Source: Phytophthora colocasiae
Lineage: Eukaryota; Oomycota; Peronosporomycetes; Peronosporales; Peronosporaceae
Assembly (NCBI GenBank): GCA_018806915.1
Contig: JAGKQI010000086.1
Coordinates: 620,001-684,000 of the forward strand
Direction: 5' to 3'
Length of the DNA stretch: 64,000 nucleotides
Shown here: one piece after another, positions 17,801 through 26,400 of the stretch
Numbering within the stretch: the stretch's first letter is position 1
Layout of the letters: every line of letters begins with the position of its first letter
Position numbers and translations under genes: made by a program
The notes under the pieces: generated by a model
Database searches by the model: none
Seen by the model: only the letters and a program-made list of their open reading frames with translations
Told to the model about the DNA's origin: nothing

Positions 17801-17922
17801 CTACCAAGTCTGGAAAGACTGGAAAGACCGGCGCTGGCAAGAACCAGACCCCGTCGACGGCCAGCCCTGACGACGACTACACGCAGACGGCGCAGCAGCA
17901 GTCGCGCTCCCTGCGCGCTTAA
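14872..17922 (+). CDS. Secreted Ser/Thr/Pro-rich mucin-like repeat protein
   Basis: The 1016-residue protein opens with a signal peptide (MKVYTTIVLAAMAMQVVLG) and a short Gly-rich segment. Nearly everything after that is Thr/Ser/Pro repeat, ideal for O-glycosylation. Three repeat classes are visible: TPxTPVG near the start; GSGSSP-(E/S/T)Q-(E/Q)TPxSTPA-xTTPTSE through most of the protein; and six copies of DTPCPTLEYNYP (about 15550-16430) that each bring one Cys. The end is basic and Gln-rich (TKSGKTGKTGAGK, then QQQSRSLRA), with no GPI signal or membrane segment. It is probably a cell-wall, cyst-coat or adhesive glycoprotein. The sequence does not match the CAR repeat I know from Phytophthora mucins. 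GC-ending codons and the strong promoter suggest high expression. Long antisense frames here are products of the repeat codons. Confidence 0.88.
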   Translation: MKVYTTIVLAAMAMQVVLGGGGGGITFDNAGSYSPGGTNDDSYTQNDGGKNGLNTPVPATTTATPVATTPAPVATPAGTPATPVGTPATPVGTPATPVGTPATPVSTPAPTTTTPETTPAPTTPTAEQGSGSTEQNTPTSTPAATTPTSELGSSSGSHPEQQTPVSTPAPSTPSTGSGSSPSQETPVSTPATTPAVTTPSTGSGSSPSQETPVSTPVATTPASELGSSDEDTPCPTLEYNYPVPTPAGTTPTTEQGSGEEDTPCPTLEYNYPVPTPAGSTPTTGSGEEDTPCPTLEYNYPVPTPAGSTPTTENGNGSGSSPTQETPSTTPAATTSTTENGNGSGSSPTQETPSTTPAATTPTTENGNGSGSSPSQETPSTTPAATTPTTENGNGSGSSPTQETPSTTPAATTPTTENGNGSGSSPSQETPSTTPAATTPTFELGSGEEDTPCPTLEYNYPTTTPSNPSTPTTPSTGSGEEDTPCPTLEYNYPVPTPAGSTPTTGSGEEDTPCPTLEYNYPTTTPAATTPTTENGNGSGSSPSQETPVTTPAASSPTSGNGSGSSPSQETPVTTPAASTPTSGNGSGSTPNQETPVSTPAPSTPTSEQGSGSTPGQQTPVTTPAPSTPTSEGSGSSPEQQTPTSTPAQTTPTSEQGSHSETGSGSSPEQQTPVTTPAPSTPTSDGSGSSPEQQTPTSTPAQTTPTSELGSHSSETGSGSSPEQQTPVTTPAPSTPTSEGSGSSPEQQTPVTTPAPSTPTSEGSGSSPTQSNTGSGSHPEQQTPTSTPAQTTPTSEEGSHSTETPSTTPAATPCANESGSGSHPEQQTPTSTPAASTPTSEQGSGSSPNQSNTGSGSHPEQQTPTSTPAQTTPTSELGSHASETGSGSHPEQQTPTSTPAASTPTSEQGSGSSNTGSGSTPAQSSSGSSPNQSGSGSSPSTETPATETPATETPVTETPATETPATTTPATTTPATTQPTKSGKTGKTGAGKNQTPSTASPDDDYTQTAQQQSRSLRA

Positions 17923-18256
17923 GCGCCTCCAGTTCTCACTGGAGACATTCGACGTCAACGGGAGCAAGTTCCGTCGAAGTTTTGATACGGGAAACAGCTT
18001 GTTGTATCTTTTGTTCATGTCCCGCCGAGTAGCTGCTGCCTTCGTGGTGCGTAACACAGCGAATACAGCTAGCCACTTGACCTTCAATAACCATGTAGAC
18101 TTTCACTTTAAACGTTTTCGTCTTGAGTTTTTTCTCTCTAAATTTTTATACCCCTTTATAATTGGTATATCAGATTTACATATCCTTCAAAGAATCATGT
18201 CACTTCGATTTGAAAACTCTATATGATGTCTTTTTCAGCTCCCGTAGCCATTCCCC
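17923..18256. other. Intergenic between the mucin-like and PLAC8-like genes
   Basis: About 330 bp that turn AT-rich from about 18100, consistent with 3' end formation and then promoter DNA. CCATTCCCC at 18249-18257 just before the next ATG resembles an oomycete initiator with mismatches. Nothing else is visible. Confidence 0.4.
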
Positions 18257-18841
18257 ATGTCCGCGCCTAAAGCAGAGAAGACTGTGCATGGCAGCCCCGT
18301 GCTGCAGGCCCCTCCTGGCCAAGATGCCAACGGGATCACTATGGGTAAATGGTCCAGCCCCGTGATCCCAGAGGAACCGGAAGGGTTAATTGCTTCCAAC
18401 GTCAACATGGAGGCTTGCTGTCCGTGCGTCCCATTGGCGCAGATCGAAGTTAGGCTAGGCCTCACGTCCTACGCAGGCGCATTGACCTGGTACTCAGCAG
18501 TCTACGGCCTATTATCGGTAGCTATCGGGGTCTTGTGGGCCTTGGTGGGCCTGTGGATCTCTTCGCAGAGCTATCGCGACGCCACCAGCGTCCTGTCCCG
18601 CATCCTATGGCTACTTGGGATGCTCGTCCTGATCGTCATCCCGTCGCTGCTGCTGGTGTACCGTATCGCCGGCCTACGCGGCTCAGTGCGGGAGCGGTTC
18701 GATATCCCTGGCTCGGAGCGTGAAGACCGCACGGCTGCGTGGCAGGAGACGGCTCGGGCCATTCGCCAGATGCGGCGACACCTCAAGATCGACCAGGCCA
18801 AGTGCGGCGCCGTCACCACTCTACCGGCCTATGTAGTTTAA
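18257..18841 (+). CDS. PLAC8-like membrane protein
   Basis: The 194 residues show the order of a PLAC8 domain. A Cys motif comes first (EACCPCVPLAQIEVRLG, near residue 52). Two hydrophobic segments follow (about 72-97 and 115-136), then RIAGLRGSVRERFDIPGSEREDRTAAWQ, equivalent to the family's R-x-R-x-R-Y-x-I-P-G-S element. The second Cys cluster of typical PLAC8 proteins is absent, although a helical Arg-rich end (ETARAIRQMRRHLK) is present. Family members act in the plasma membrane in size control or metal handling in other eukaryotes. Here the function is open. The N-terminus is hydrophilic and Pro-rich. Confidence 0.7.
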   Translation: MSAPKAEKTVHGSPVLQAPPGQDANGITMGKWSSPVIPEEPEGLIASNVNMEACCPCVPLAQIEVRLGLTSYAGALTWYSAVYGLLSVAIGVLWALVGLWISSQSYRDATSVLSRILWLLGMLVLIVIPSLLLVYRIAGLRGSVRERFDIPGSEREDRTAAWQETARAIRQMRRHLKIDQAKCGAVTTLPAYVV

Positions 18842-18924
18842 GGATTCTTCTGCCAAGTAAGCAGTTCAATATATGAAGCACTTGGTCCGTTTCTCTTGCT
18901 GCTTTTAGCAGATCGGAGGTTCTA

Positions 18925-19672
18925 ATGCGACTTCAACTGGATGGAGTTCGCCCGACTGCGCTCGAAGGGCTACAGCAGCGACGAGAAGCTAGTAACAGCC
19001 TAAAGGAGATCGACATGTTGCTTCAGGATGATCAGGACGAGGTTTCAGCTCCAGTTCCGGTCAAGACAGCTCGTTGTAGCTTTGGATCGGGTCGAAACCG
19101 GCCGAAGAACCCTCGGTACTGGCTGAATACAGGTTCTGCTGTTCCAGGTCCTGGAGCCTATGCTGTGGCTAAAGCTGATTGTCTTGTCAAGCCGAATGTG
19201 GGAGGAAGTGGAGCTCTTGGCCTTCGTAGCGGCGTGTGTTGCCGTTTCCAGCCGTGTGAGTGCAAAAAGCCCCAAGAAGAACGAGCAGAGACAACTGCTG
19301 GTAGTTTCAAGGGAATTCGACAAGATACCAAGCAACCTCGACGTTCCAGTCCGCCGTTGGTGGCATATTCAAGACCTACAGACACGGACACAAGCTTTGA
19401 GACGAGAGAACAGCGGCGACGGGTGGCAGAAGTGCTAGCAGCGAAGCAGCGGTGGACGCGTGTGGGTGTAAATACTAAACCGAATTACCGCTGGACGGAG
19501 CGTCGAATGGGAGCAGGAGGAGCTCTCCCCATGGACAAAAGCACTACCAGTCGAGATGGAGCGGGACATTCAGCAGCTAAAACGATTGGTCCGAGTCGAC
19601 TGCGGAATGCAACGTGTTCCCGAGCAGATCGAACTCTTTGAGGAGTTCTTCGCGTCGCAGACGCCGTTGTAG
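18925..19672 (+). CDS. SHIPPO (STPGR)-like protein with an apparent 1-base frameshift
   Basis: The open frame of 238 codons ends at 19641. It has one PGPGAY motif (TGSAVPGPGAYAV, near residue 76) of the SHIPPO/STPGR type, found in ciliary and flagellar microtubule proteins, which would suit a zoospore-forming organism. It also has a basic, Cys-containing middle and a helical segment RRRVAEVLAAKQRW. After NYRWTERR (to 19506) the annotated frame turns into low-complexity sequence. The +1 frame continues with a well-formed helical end, WEQEELSPWTKALPVEMERD then QIELFEEFF, to a TAG at 19670-19672. One surplus A in AA at 19506-19507 explains the switch. Either the gene is freshly broken or the base is an assembly error. 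A short upstream gap (83 bp) separates it from the PLAC8-like gene. Confidence 0.55.
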
Positions 19673-20245
19673 ATGGAGTTCCTGATGGTGAAGCTGTGTA
19701 GTTAACGAGGCACTAAAAGTAACCCGCAATACATTGTTTGATGAACTGCTGGAAACTCTCCTACACTGGAGCTGCAGTCGATTTCATCCCTCTGCAGCAG
19801 ATTCAGCGAATTCTTTTGAATTTGCAGCCTTCAGCTCTTTGGGGCATATGTAGCTGTACCATCGTCCACCAGAGTGACGCTGGATTGATACCAGAGCTGC
19901 AGTTGCTTCTCGTAGCATTGCGAATGCATGCCGTGTACAACGCGCTCTTCAGGAGAAATCGCACAGATTAGCGAATGCATATAAAGGAGAAGGTGGTGCA
20001 GTAAACACTGTGTCGTATAGAATGGAGACCCACAGAGCGCGCGACACCAAAAGTCATTGCCCACGCCCAGCAGGTCACTTGACAACCTCAAAGAAGCCGT
20101 TATAACTCAAAAAGTCGCTAGCGCTGACCGCACACAGGTACCCATTTGTGTGGCTTGAGTAGCATACCAAGCTGGACCCGCTATCGCGACTGCTCTCTCT
20201 TTATCTTCTGGTTTTGTCGTCTGGTACCAAATGGTCGGCATTTGA
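19673..20245. other. No recognisable gene
   Basis: About 570 bp with only short frames on both strands. The distal part (from ~20160) may belong to an upstream exon of the broken gene that follows, because a frame ending GTKWSAFEAGA could lead into it with a one-base shift near 20255. Confidence 0.4.
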
Positions 20246-20769
20246 AGCAGGAGCGACGAAATCTTCATTCCGTCTCTGGCATGCACTGACGATGATATCG
20301 TGTCAAGGAGCCCCTGGCTGGAGCCTCCAGCACCGATACGTGCAAACGACGCAGAGCGTTTGCTTATCGCAAAGCTGACCACACTGGGGGTTTACCGGCC
20401 TATTGTAACTAACTACCAAGGAAGAACGACCGAGACGTTTGTGTTCAACGAGAAATCCCTTCCTCTTATTCATGAGGTTGTCTACTGTGTGTTTCCGCTT
20501 CGGGCGCAAAGAGCAGCTGGCGATCATCTTGACAGCATCGACAACCCTTTCGACGCTCTCTTCGGACGTAGCCTACCGGTACGTTCCAGCTCCGGTTCCA
20601 CCAACAGCTCGTCCTCCAGCTCCTGCTCCAGCCCCGGCTCGACGTCCAGCTCCAGCTCAACCAGAGCACGTCCTGTACGGGTACGCTCACGGGATTCTGG
20701 TGTTCCAGCCCCCAGTTCAAGATCCGTTTGCCGCATTCCAACCTCCGGCACCAGGACACCTACCAGACC
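20246..20769 (+). pseudogene. 5' portion of an unrecognised gene split by a retroposon
   Basis: From 20246 a frame reads like coding sequence: DEIFIPSLACTDDDIVSRSP, WLEPPAPIRANDAERLLIAKL, HEVVYCVFPL and DSIDNPFDALF. Near 20564 it must shift by one base to continue as DVAYRYVPAPVPPTARPPAP. This is a Pro/Ala-rich stretch followed by EHVLYGYAHGILVFQPP and FQPPAPGHLPD. No ATG is obvious for the first part. The frame is cut at 20769/20770 by the retroposon and resumes at 22035. I do not recognise the family. With two frameshifts and an insertion it is very probably dead, although one shift could be an unseen intron. Confidence 0.6.
20753..20769. repeat. Left 17-bp target site duplication of the retroposon
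   Basis: AGGACACCTACCAGACC is repeated exactly at 22018-22034, on either side of a 1248-bp insertion. Confidence 0.85.
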
Positions 20770-22017
20770 ATTCCCCAAAATACCCGCAGGTGCCCAAGTG
20801 AAACCAAAAGTCCGAGGGGGGGAACTTGGCGGGCCCCTCGGCCACCCGCGTAGCTACGCGGGTGTCGTGCAGCATGAGTCGCAGCAAGAAAACAAGCACC
20901 AGTACAGCAACATTATACAAGGCCGGCCCGTACAGCACATCAGGAACAAAGAACGAGCCTGATGCAGTGACAGCGCGAAGCTAACAGCATGATTCGACCA
21001 AGAAGGCTTAGCGACGGTTCCCAACGGGCGACGAGTGTACCGGATTGTAGGTACAAATAATGATGAAGAGAGCACCTACCACAAGGTGGATCATCGGAAA
21101 GCAAACAGTCTTTCCGGAAGTGCCGTCACAGTCGTGCACAGGCACGTGACATGAACAACATGAACTTCGACAGAAGTAACAAACATAGGAAGCCCGAGCG
21201 GACCACCGCAGCGCTCGCTACCTAGACCCCACTACAAAACCAAATTGCGATGGCACACACGTGTATGAGAACCCGGCATATGGAATTTACCCCGACCATC
21301 TACCGACGTGAAGAAGATAACAAACGTCACGGACTCCGACCCAGCCGAAGGTGAAGGATGCGTGCAAGGTACCCGACAGACAGTCTTCCCGCTACAATAC
21401 TCGACTGTCTAGGCGATAGGAGAAGACAAGACACATCGACGCACGGACAAGAACACGACAAGAAGCCCGTAGCCCCAAGGTGACGTGTCGACAATGAAAG
21501 ACTAATTTTAACACCTCAAGATGGAATCGAAGGAAGAGATGAGCACGTGCCCAAGACAACGACAGACCCCTGCCGATCAAGGAACGAGAAAGAAAAGTGC
21601 TGCAACGTTTGTGGAAATTCGTGAAGGAGCGAAAGTGATGAGCCTGAGAGTACGCGGAGGACTATCCTGCACATTGGATGACGAAATCTACGGATTAGTC
21701 AGTAACTGAGGATCCAGCTACTGGATCTGAATGGACCGCATCGTGCTGTAGCTACCCGGCAAGATGAGGAACTGAAGAGACAGGAAGGAGACCCAGAGAC
21801 TCCGACCATGTGGACCTGCTGAGCAGCTCTACCAAATGCATAACCAGATAGCCGGACTGTGATCTACTGCATGGAAACACTAGGAAGCTTATACAGTCAA
21901 AGTATAGATCGCGAGGACGGCAGCCGGAGCCGCCGGGTACACGCCCGGTATGCGGGGCTGATGCAGAGCTCGCCCTGAGCGCTTTCGGCGTTGACCGCTA
22001 AAAATAAAAATAAAAAT
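20770..22017 (+). mobile_element. Non-LTR retroposon remnant with A-rich tail
   Basis: The 1248 bp lie between exact 17-bp direct repeats and end in an A-rich tail, TAAAAATAAAAATAAAAAT (about 21999-22017). Long target duplications plus a 3' A-rich tail are the marks of LINE-machinery insertion. No full reading frame remains: short stretches only, such as the frame from 20872 (MSRSKKTSTSTATLY) and 21521-21709. It is thus a truncated, decayed LINE or a long SINE-like derivative. The 5' part contains a G-rich run, a 20-bp palindrome and GC-rich sequence. The insertion cuts a host reading frame that continues on both sides. Confidence 0.78.
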
Positions 22018-22034
22018 AGGACACCTACCAGACC
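22018..22034. repeat. Right 17-bp target site duplication of the retroposon
   Basis: Exact copy of 20753-20769, directly after the A-rich tail. Confidence 0.85.
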
Positions 22035-22126
22035 TGGACGAGTCTAGTCTGCCAGACTTGGACGAGTCTCTTGAAGAGAGACTAGCTCAACCTCTTTGCC
22101 GCGAGAAACCTTGGCAGGGCATCTAA
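22035..22126 (+). pseudogene. 3' portion of the retroposon-split gene
   Basis: Joining at the duplicated target site keeps the Pro-rich frame. It continues as LDESSLPDLDESLEERLAQ to REKPWQGI and a TAA at 22124-22126. An acidic unit LPDLDES occurs twice in tandem across the junction. The in-frame continuation supports the view that the retroposon landed in a real coding sequence. Confidence 0.7.
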
Positions 22127-23487
22127 GTTTCATTGCCCCCTACATATTAATGCGTTAATACAACTACCAACTTATGACACATTGTGTCGTAACGCTTGCT
22201 CGTCTCCCTCTCCGGTATATGATCCCTCCAGTATATGATATCAGCAGGTGAAAACTCACTACGCGCCACGCCGATCGAATCCAGCGCTGATACTTGGCAC
22301 ACACATGCAAGACCGCTTGACACAGCGCCAGGAAAACATTTTTACGCGAGGACCCGCGTGTACGGCATGCACGGCCAGAAAATAACTTTAAAAAAACACG
22401 CTTCGTGACATTTGGAAGCAGGGTTCACAGCGCGGTATTGCAATATTACGGTGAGATTCACACAGCCAAAGCAATAATGTTTAAATAGTTTACAATAATA
22501 CTGTATATAAAAACAATAATTTATAATAATTGTTTACATTCTGTACAAGTTGTATCGTACAACATTAAGCTTAAAGGTAGGTTCATTAAACCTATTATCG
22601 AGAATAAATTAAAATAGCCCCTAAGGCTCAAGACAGTGGACCTACAATGTACTTCTTCTCAACTGATGAGTCCTACGTTTTGACGGCACGCGAGTTCATC
22701 TGCGCAGAGAATCGCACGGAGTAAGCGGCCCAAGGTCACACGAGCATTTCAGACCGGCGACGCAATCTGGTGTGGGGCAAACCGGAGATGATGTTCGAAG
22801 CGCCAGGGACCCGTTACGTTTGTGGATGCAACGTGCATATTTCATACCAAGAACTGGCAACTTTGTTGCGAAATAGCACTGAGCGGTGGGCCAGCTTTGC
22901 TTCCAGTCCAGTTTTTCTGCACTTGTAAGGGGAGAAGAGGGGGGGGGGGGGGTTATAGACCTGTGATTTTGAGCTGCGAGTGAGAGGGAGCTACAAGACG
23001 CCGTTAATCGTCGCTGTACTGGGATCGACACGTGAGCCGCGTTGCAGAGCCCGCTAAGCAACACAAAGCTATATCTTGGCAGGTGTTTGAGCGAACAGCG
23101 GAGCTGGCATATGTACTGTAGTTCATGGCGCTCTATGGATTCACTACAACGTTGAATTGAACGGGAGGGCGAGGAAGACCGTGTATTTCCTGGACCAGCT
23201 CGCTCGGCTGCAACGGGTCAGCAATTTCTGAAGCAACACCAAGAAACACCAACTGTCATGAAGAGGACGCAGCTCTATAGAGCGTTGTACTGTACCAACG
23301 GCCGACCTTTGGCTGGTCCGCCCTTCAGTCCGCCCCTAATTGTCGAGACCTGCAGTTTTCTCGGTGGTCGAAGGGGACGTTTTGGTGGACATATCCTGAA
23401 TCGTCGCAGACCTGTTTCAAATGTGGCGCACACAAGATCGCCACAAAAAGATCTCGGAGCCGCCGGTAGCAGATCAAGACGACCGCC
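22127..23487. other. 1.36 kb upstream of the giant gene without a recognisable gene
   Basis: An AT-rich portion (about 22440-22620) is followed by sequence with a run of 14 G at 22939-22952. Short frames on both strands show no domain. The promoter of the giant gene must lie here, but I could not pick a convincing initiator/FPR pair. Confidence 0.5.
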
Positions 23488-26400
23488 ATGCGCCGCCTGC
23501 TGCTCACTGCGGCCCTGGGCCTGCGCCACGTCGCGTACACCGCTGTGACGGTGCCGTCGCCCCCTCTGAACGTTGCCTTGGACGTGCTGGGCCCCGACGC
23601 ACTTGCTGTGAAGTGGGAGCCACCGGCGATGGACGGCGGATCGCCCGTGTCGGCGTATCTAGTGGAATGGGACCCGGATCCTGGTGTCCGCGAGGTGCAA
23701 GTGGTCCGGACGAGGGCCAATGTGGATGCGAACGAGGTGCAGACCGTACAGACGTATGCTGGACTGGTAAGGGAGGTGCAGCGCGTGACGACGAGTGCCA
23801 CGGCAGACCCAGAAGTGCAGACAATTACGACGAGTGCAGCACCTGGAGAGACGCTGGGCGGTGTCTTTACGTTGGAGTTGGACACAAGAGCGACGGGAGG
23901 AAGTGTACAGCGGTCAGGAGTGATTGGATTCAACGCGAAGACTTCTGGAGATCGATCGGGGATGATGGAGATTTTGAACGCCATGCAGAATATAGGACCT
24001 GCAGGTGTGACGAGTGTGGTTAAGTCTCCAGCCGATGCACAGGGAGGAATCACGTGGACCATCCAGTTCAGCACGGCGATGGGCAACGTACCGCAGCTCA
24101 CACTTTCTAGCAGTTTTCTTACAGGTAGTGGAGCGAACGTGGTGATCAGCACAAAGACGCAGGGGAATGTGATTAATGGAGGGACGTTTACGCTGGGATT
24201 TATGGGGAGTACAACGAAAGATCTCGCACCAGACATCAGTGACGCTGGTATGCAAAAGGCGCTTGAAGATCTCGCTTCGATTGAGTCTGTGGATGTCACG
24301 CGAGTCGGGCCGGACGCACAGCACGGGTACTACTGGGATATCACTTTCACAGGAACTTCCAACTCGGGGGATTTACCGAAGATGACGGTGCCATCGAAGG
24401 CACTGAGAGCTACAGGAGCGGACGTTGTGGTGACTGAGCAAAAGAATGGAAATCAGCTCATAGGCTCCTTCCAGTTGAAATACGGTGGTAGTGCCACAGT
24501 GGATTTGCCAGTCGACTGCAGTGCTGCCTTTATGAAAGCGGAGCTTGAAAGGATTAACACCGTTGGGACGTTGGATGTCGTTCGCTCGACAAAGCCGGAT
24601 CTACAGGGTGGATACACGTGGACTATTTCGTTCCTTACGCTCAAAGGGCCTCTTACTCAGCTGGACACTGTGCTTACGAAGCTAGATGAGACTCGAAGAG
24701 ACAGTGGGCATCCCTCTATGGGTGTTCGTGTTACCAGGACAAGCCCAGGGACACTCCCAGAGATACAGCAGATTACCACAAGTACGACCAATACAAAAGT
24801 GAAGCAAACGTCATTCTTCCGGCTCCAGACGACCTTTGCAGGGCAGACACAAGTGACGCGACCCATTTCCGCAAACCCTACAGATGACGGCAAGTGTATG
24901 CCGATACAGAACGAGGTACAGGAGATTGCAGTGCGTACAGTGGATACGACAGCCATCGGCGGTGATGCAATTGTGTCCAAGCAGACTGCTATTCAACTGG
25001 TCTACACTAGCAACACGGAAGGTGGAGCGATTTCGAAGACTGGTCCGATCTATGTTGATAAGAATGGCGATGGGGACTGTACTAAGGGTGCAACATCGAT
25101 TGCAACTGAGCTGAACAAGATCACAGACATCGTTGGACCAGTGACTGTGAGCTCGAGCACTCTCCTTGCGACTCATGAATGCACGTGGCAAGTCACGTTC
25201 ACTAACCAGCCGGGCAACATACTTCAACTGAAGGCAATCCCAGCGTCAAGTGGAGCTACCGAGTCTGATACGGTTACGATTGAAGACGATACGATCACTC
25301 TCACCACCAAAGCAGAAGGCACGATCAATCTAATCAAAACCGAGTTGGAACGCCTGACGAATGTCGCCGAAGTGACCGTGACAGCCACAGCCACGAGTGG
25401 AACGGACCAAACTTGTACGTGGCAAGTTACATTCAACGGGAATGCAGGCGACCTACCACTCATGACAGTGTCAACTGGCAATAGCGCCACGTTTGCTGCT
25501 TCAGGAACAGTGAACGGAGACACAATCACTGTAGCGGATGGTAGACACGGTACTTCCTTCGTGTTGGGCGGTGTGTTTGCTTTGGAATTTGAAGGCCAGC
25601 GCACAGGCTACATGCCCTATGATGTCAGTGCAGGCGCGATGAAGACTCAATTGGAGACCCTTTCGACGATCGGCAACGTAGCAGTCACGAGATCGGATAC
25701 GGACCCTAACAACGGATACACATGGACAGTCTCCTTCTTAAACAATCTCGGGAACCTCCCGCCACTGCAGCCAGACGCGCTTGCGCTTACCGGCACATCA
25801 CCGAAGATTGACGTGACGGAGGCTACCAAAGGCGTACTACCGCCATTCAACAGCAAAGATAAAGTTAATGGCCTGAGCTTCGACAGCCTCGTGGTGACGG
25901 ACCTTAGCGATTTGTCCGTCACCGCTTTCCATGTAGACGAAAATGTCCCATTCTACTTTCGCGTGTCTGCCATCAACGCGGCAGGACCTGGGGCCTCGTC
26001 GTACTCGACGCCACAGTTCGCCATCCCTACAGCGCAGATCCCGAGCGTTCCTACCGACGTCAGTCTGACTGCTGTTGATGGGACTACCATCGCAGTGAGC
26101 TTGAGCTCACCAGAAAACGATGGGGGAGCGCCACTGGACTCGTACCTCGTCGAGTACGGTACTGCTCCGATCGTGGACGAAGTACAAAAGGTTCAGTTAG
26201 TCGTTCCAGTGACGAATGAAATCCAAACAGTGAGCACAACGACGCAAACGAGGGAGGAAGTGCAGATCGTGCGTTTGACCAGCTCGTACTCTGGTACAGC
26301 TGCAATCGAAGTCCAGCAGGTGAATTGTGACGCAGATAGCACCACCGGAACGTTTACCCTCGGCTTTGCAGGCGAGATAACAGCTCCTATCCAGGCAAAA

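Noticed and set aside
21521..21709. 62-codon frame in the retroposon as a gag protein
   Set aside because: It is too short and has no knuckle or coiled-coil signature. It is reported only as part of the decayed element.
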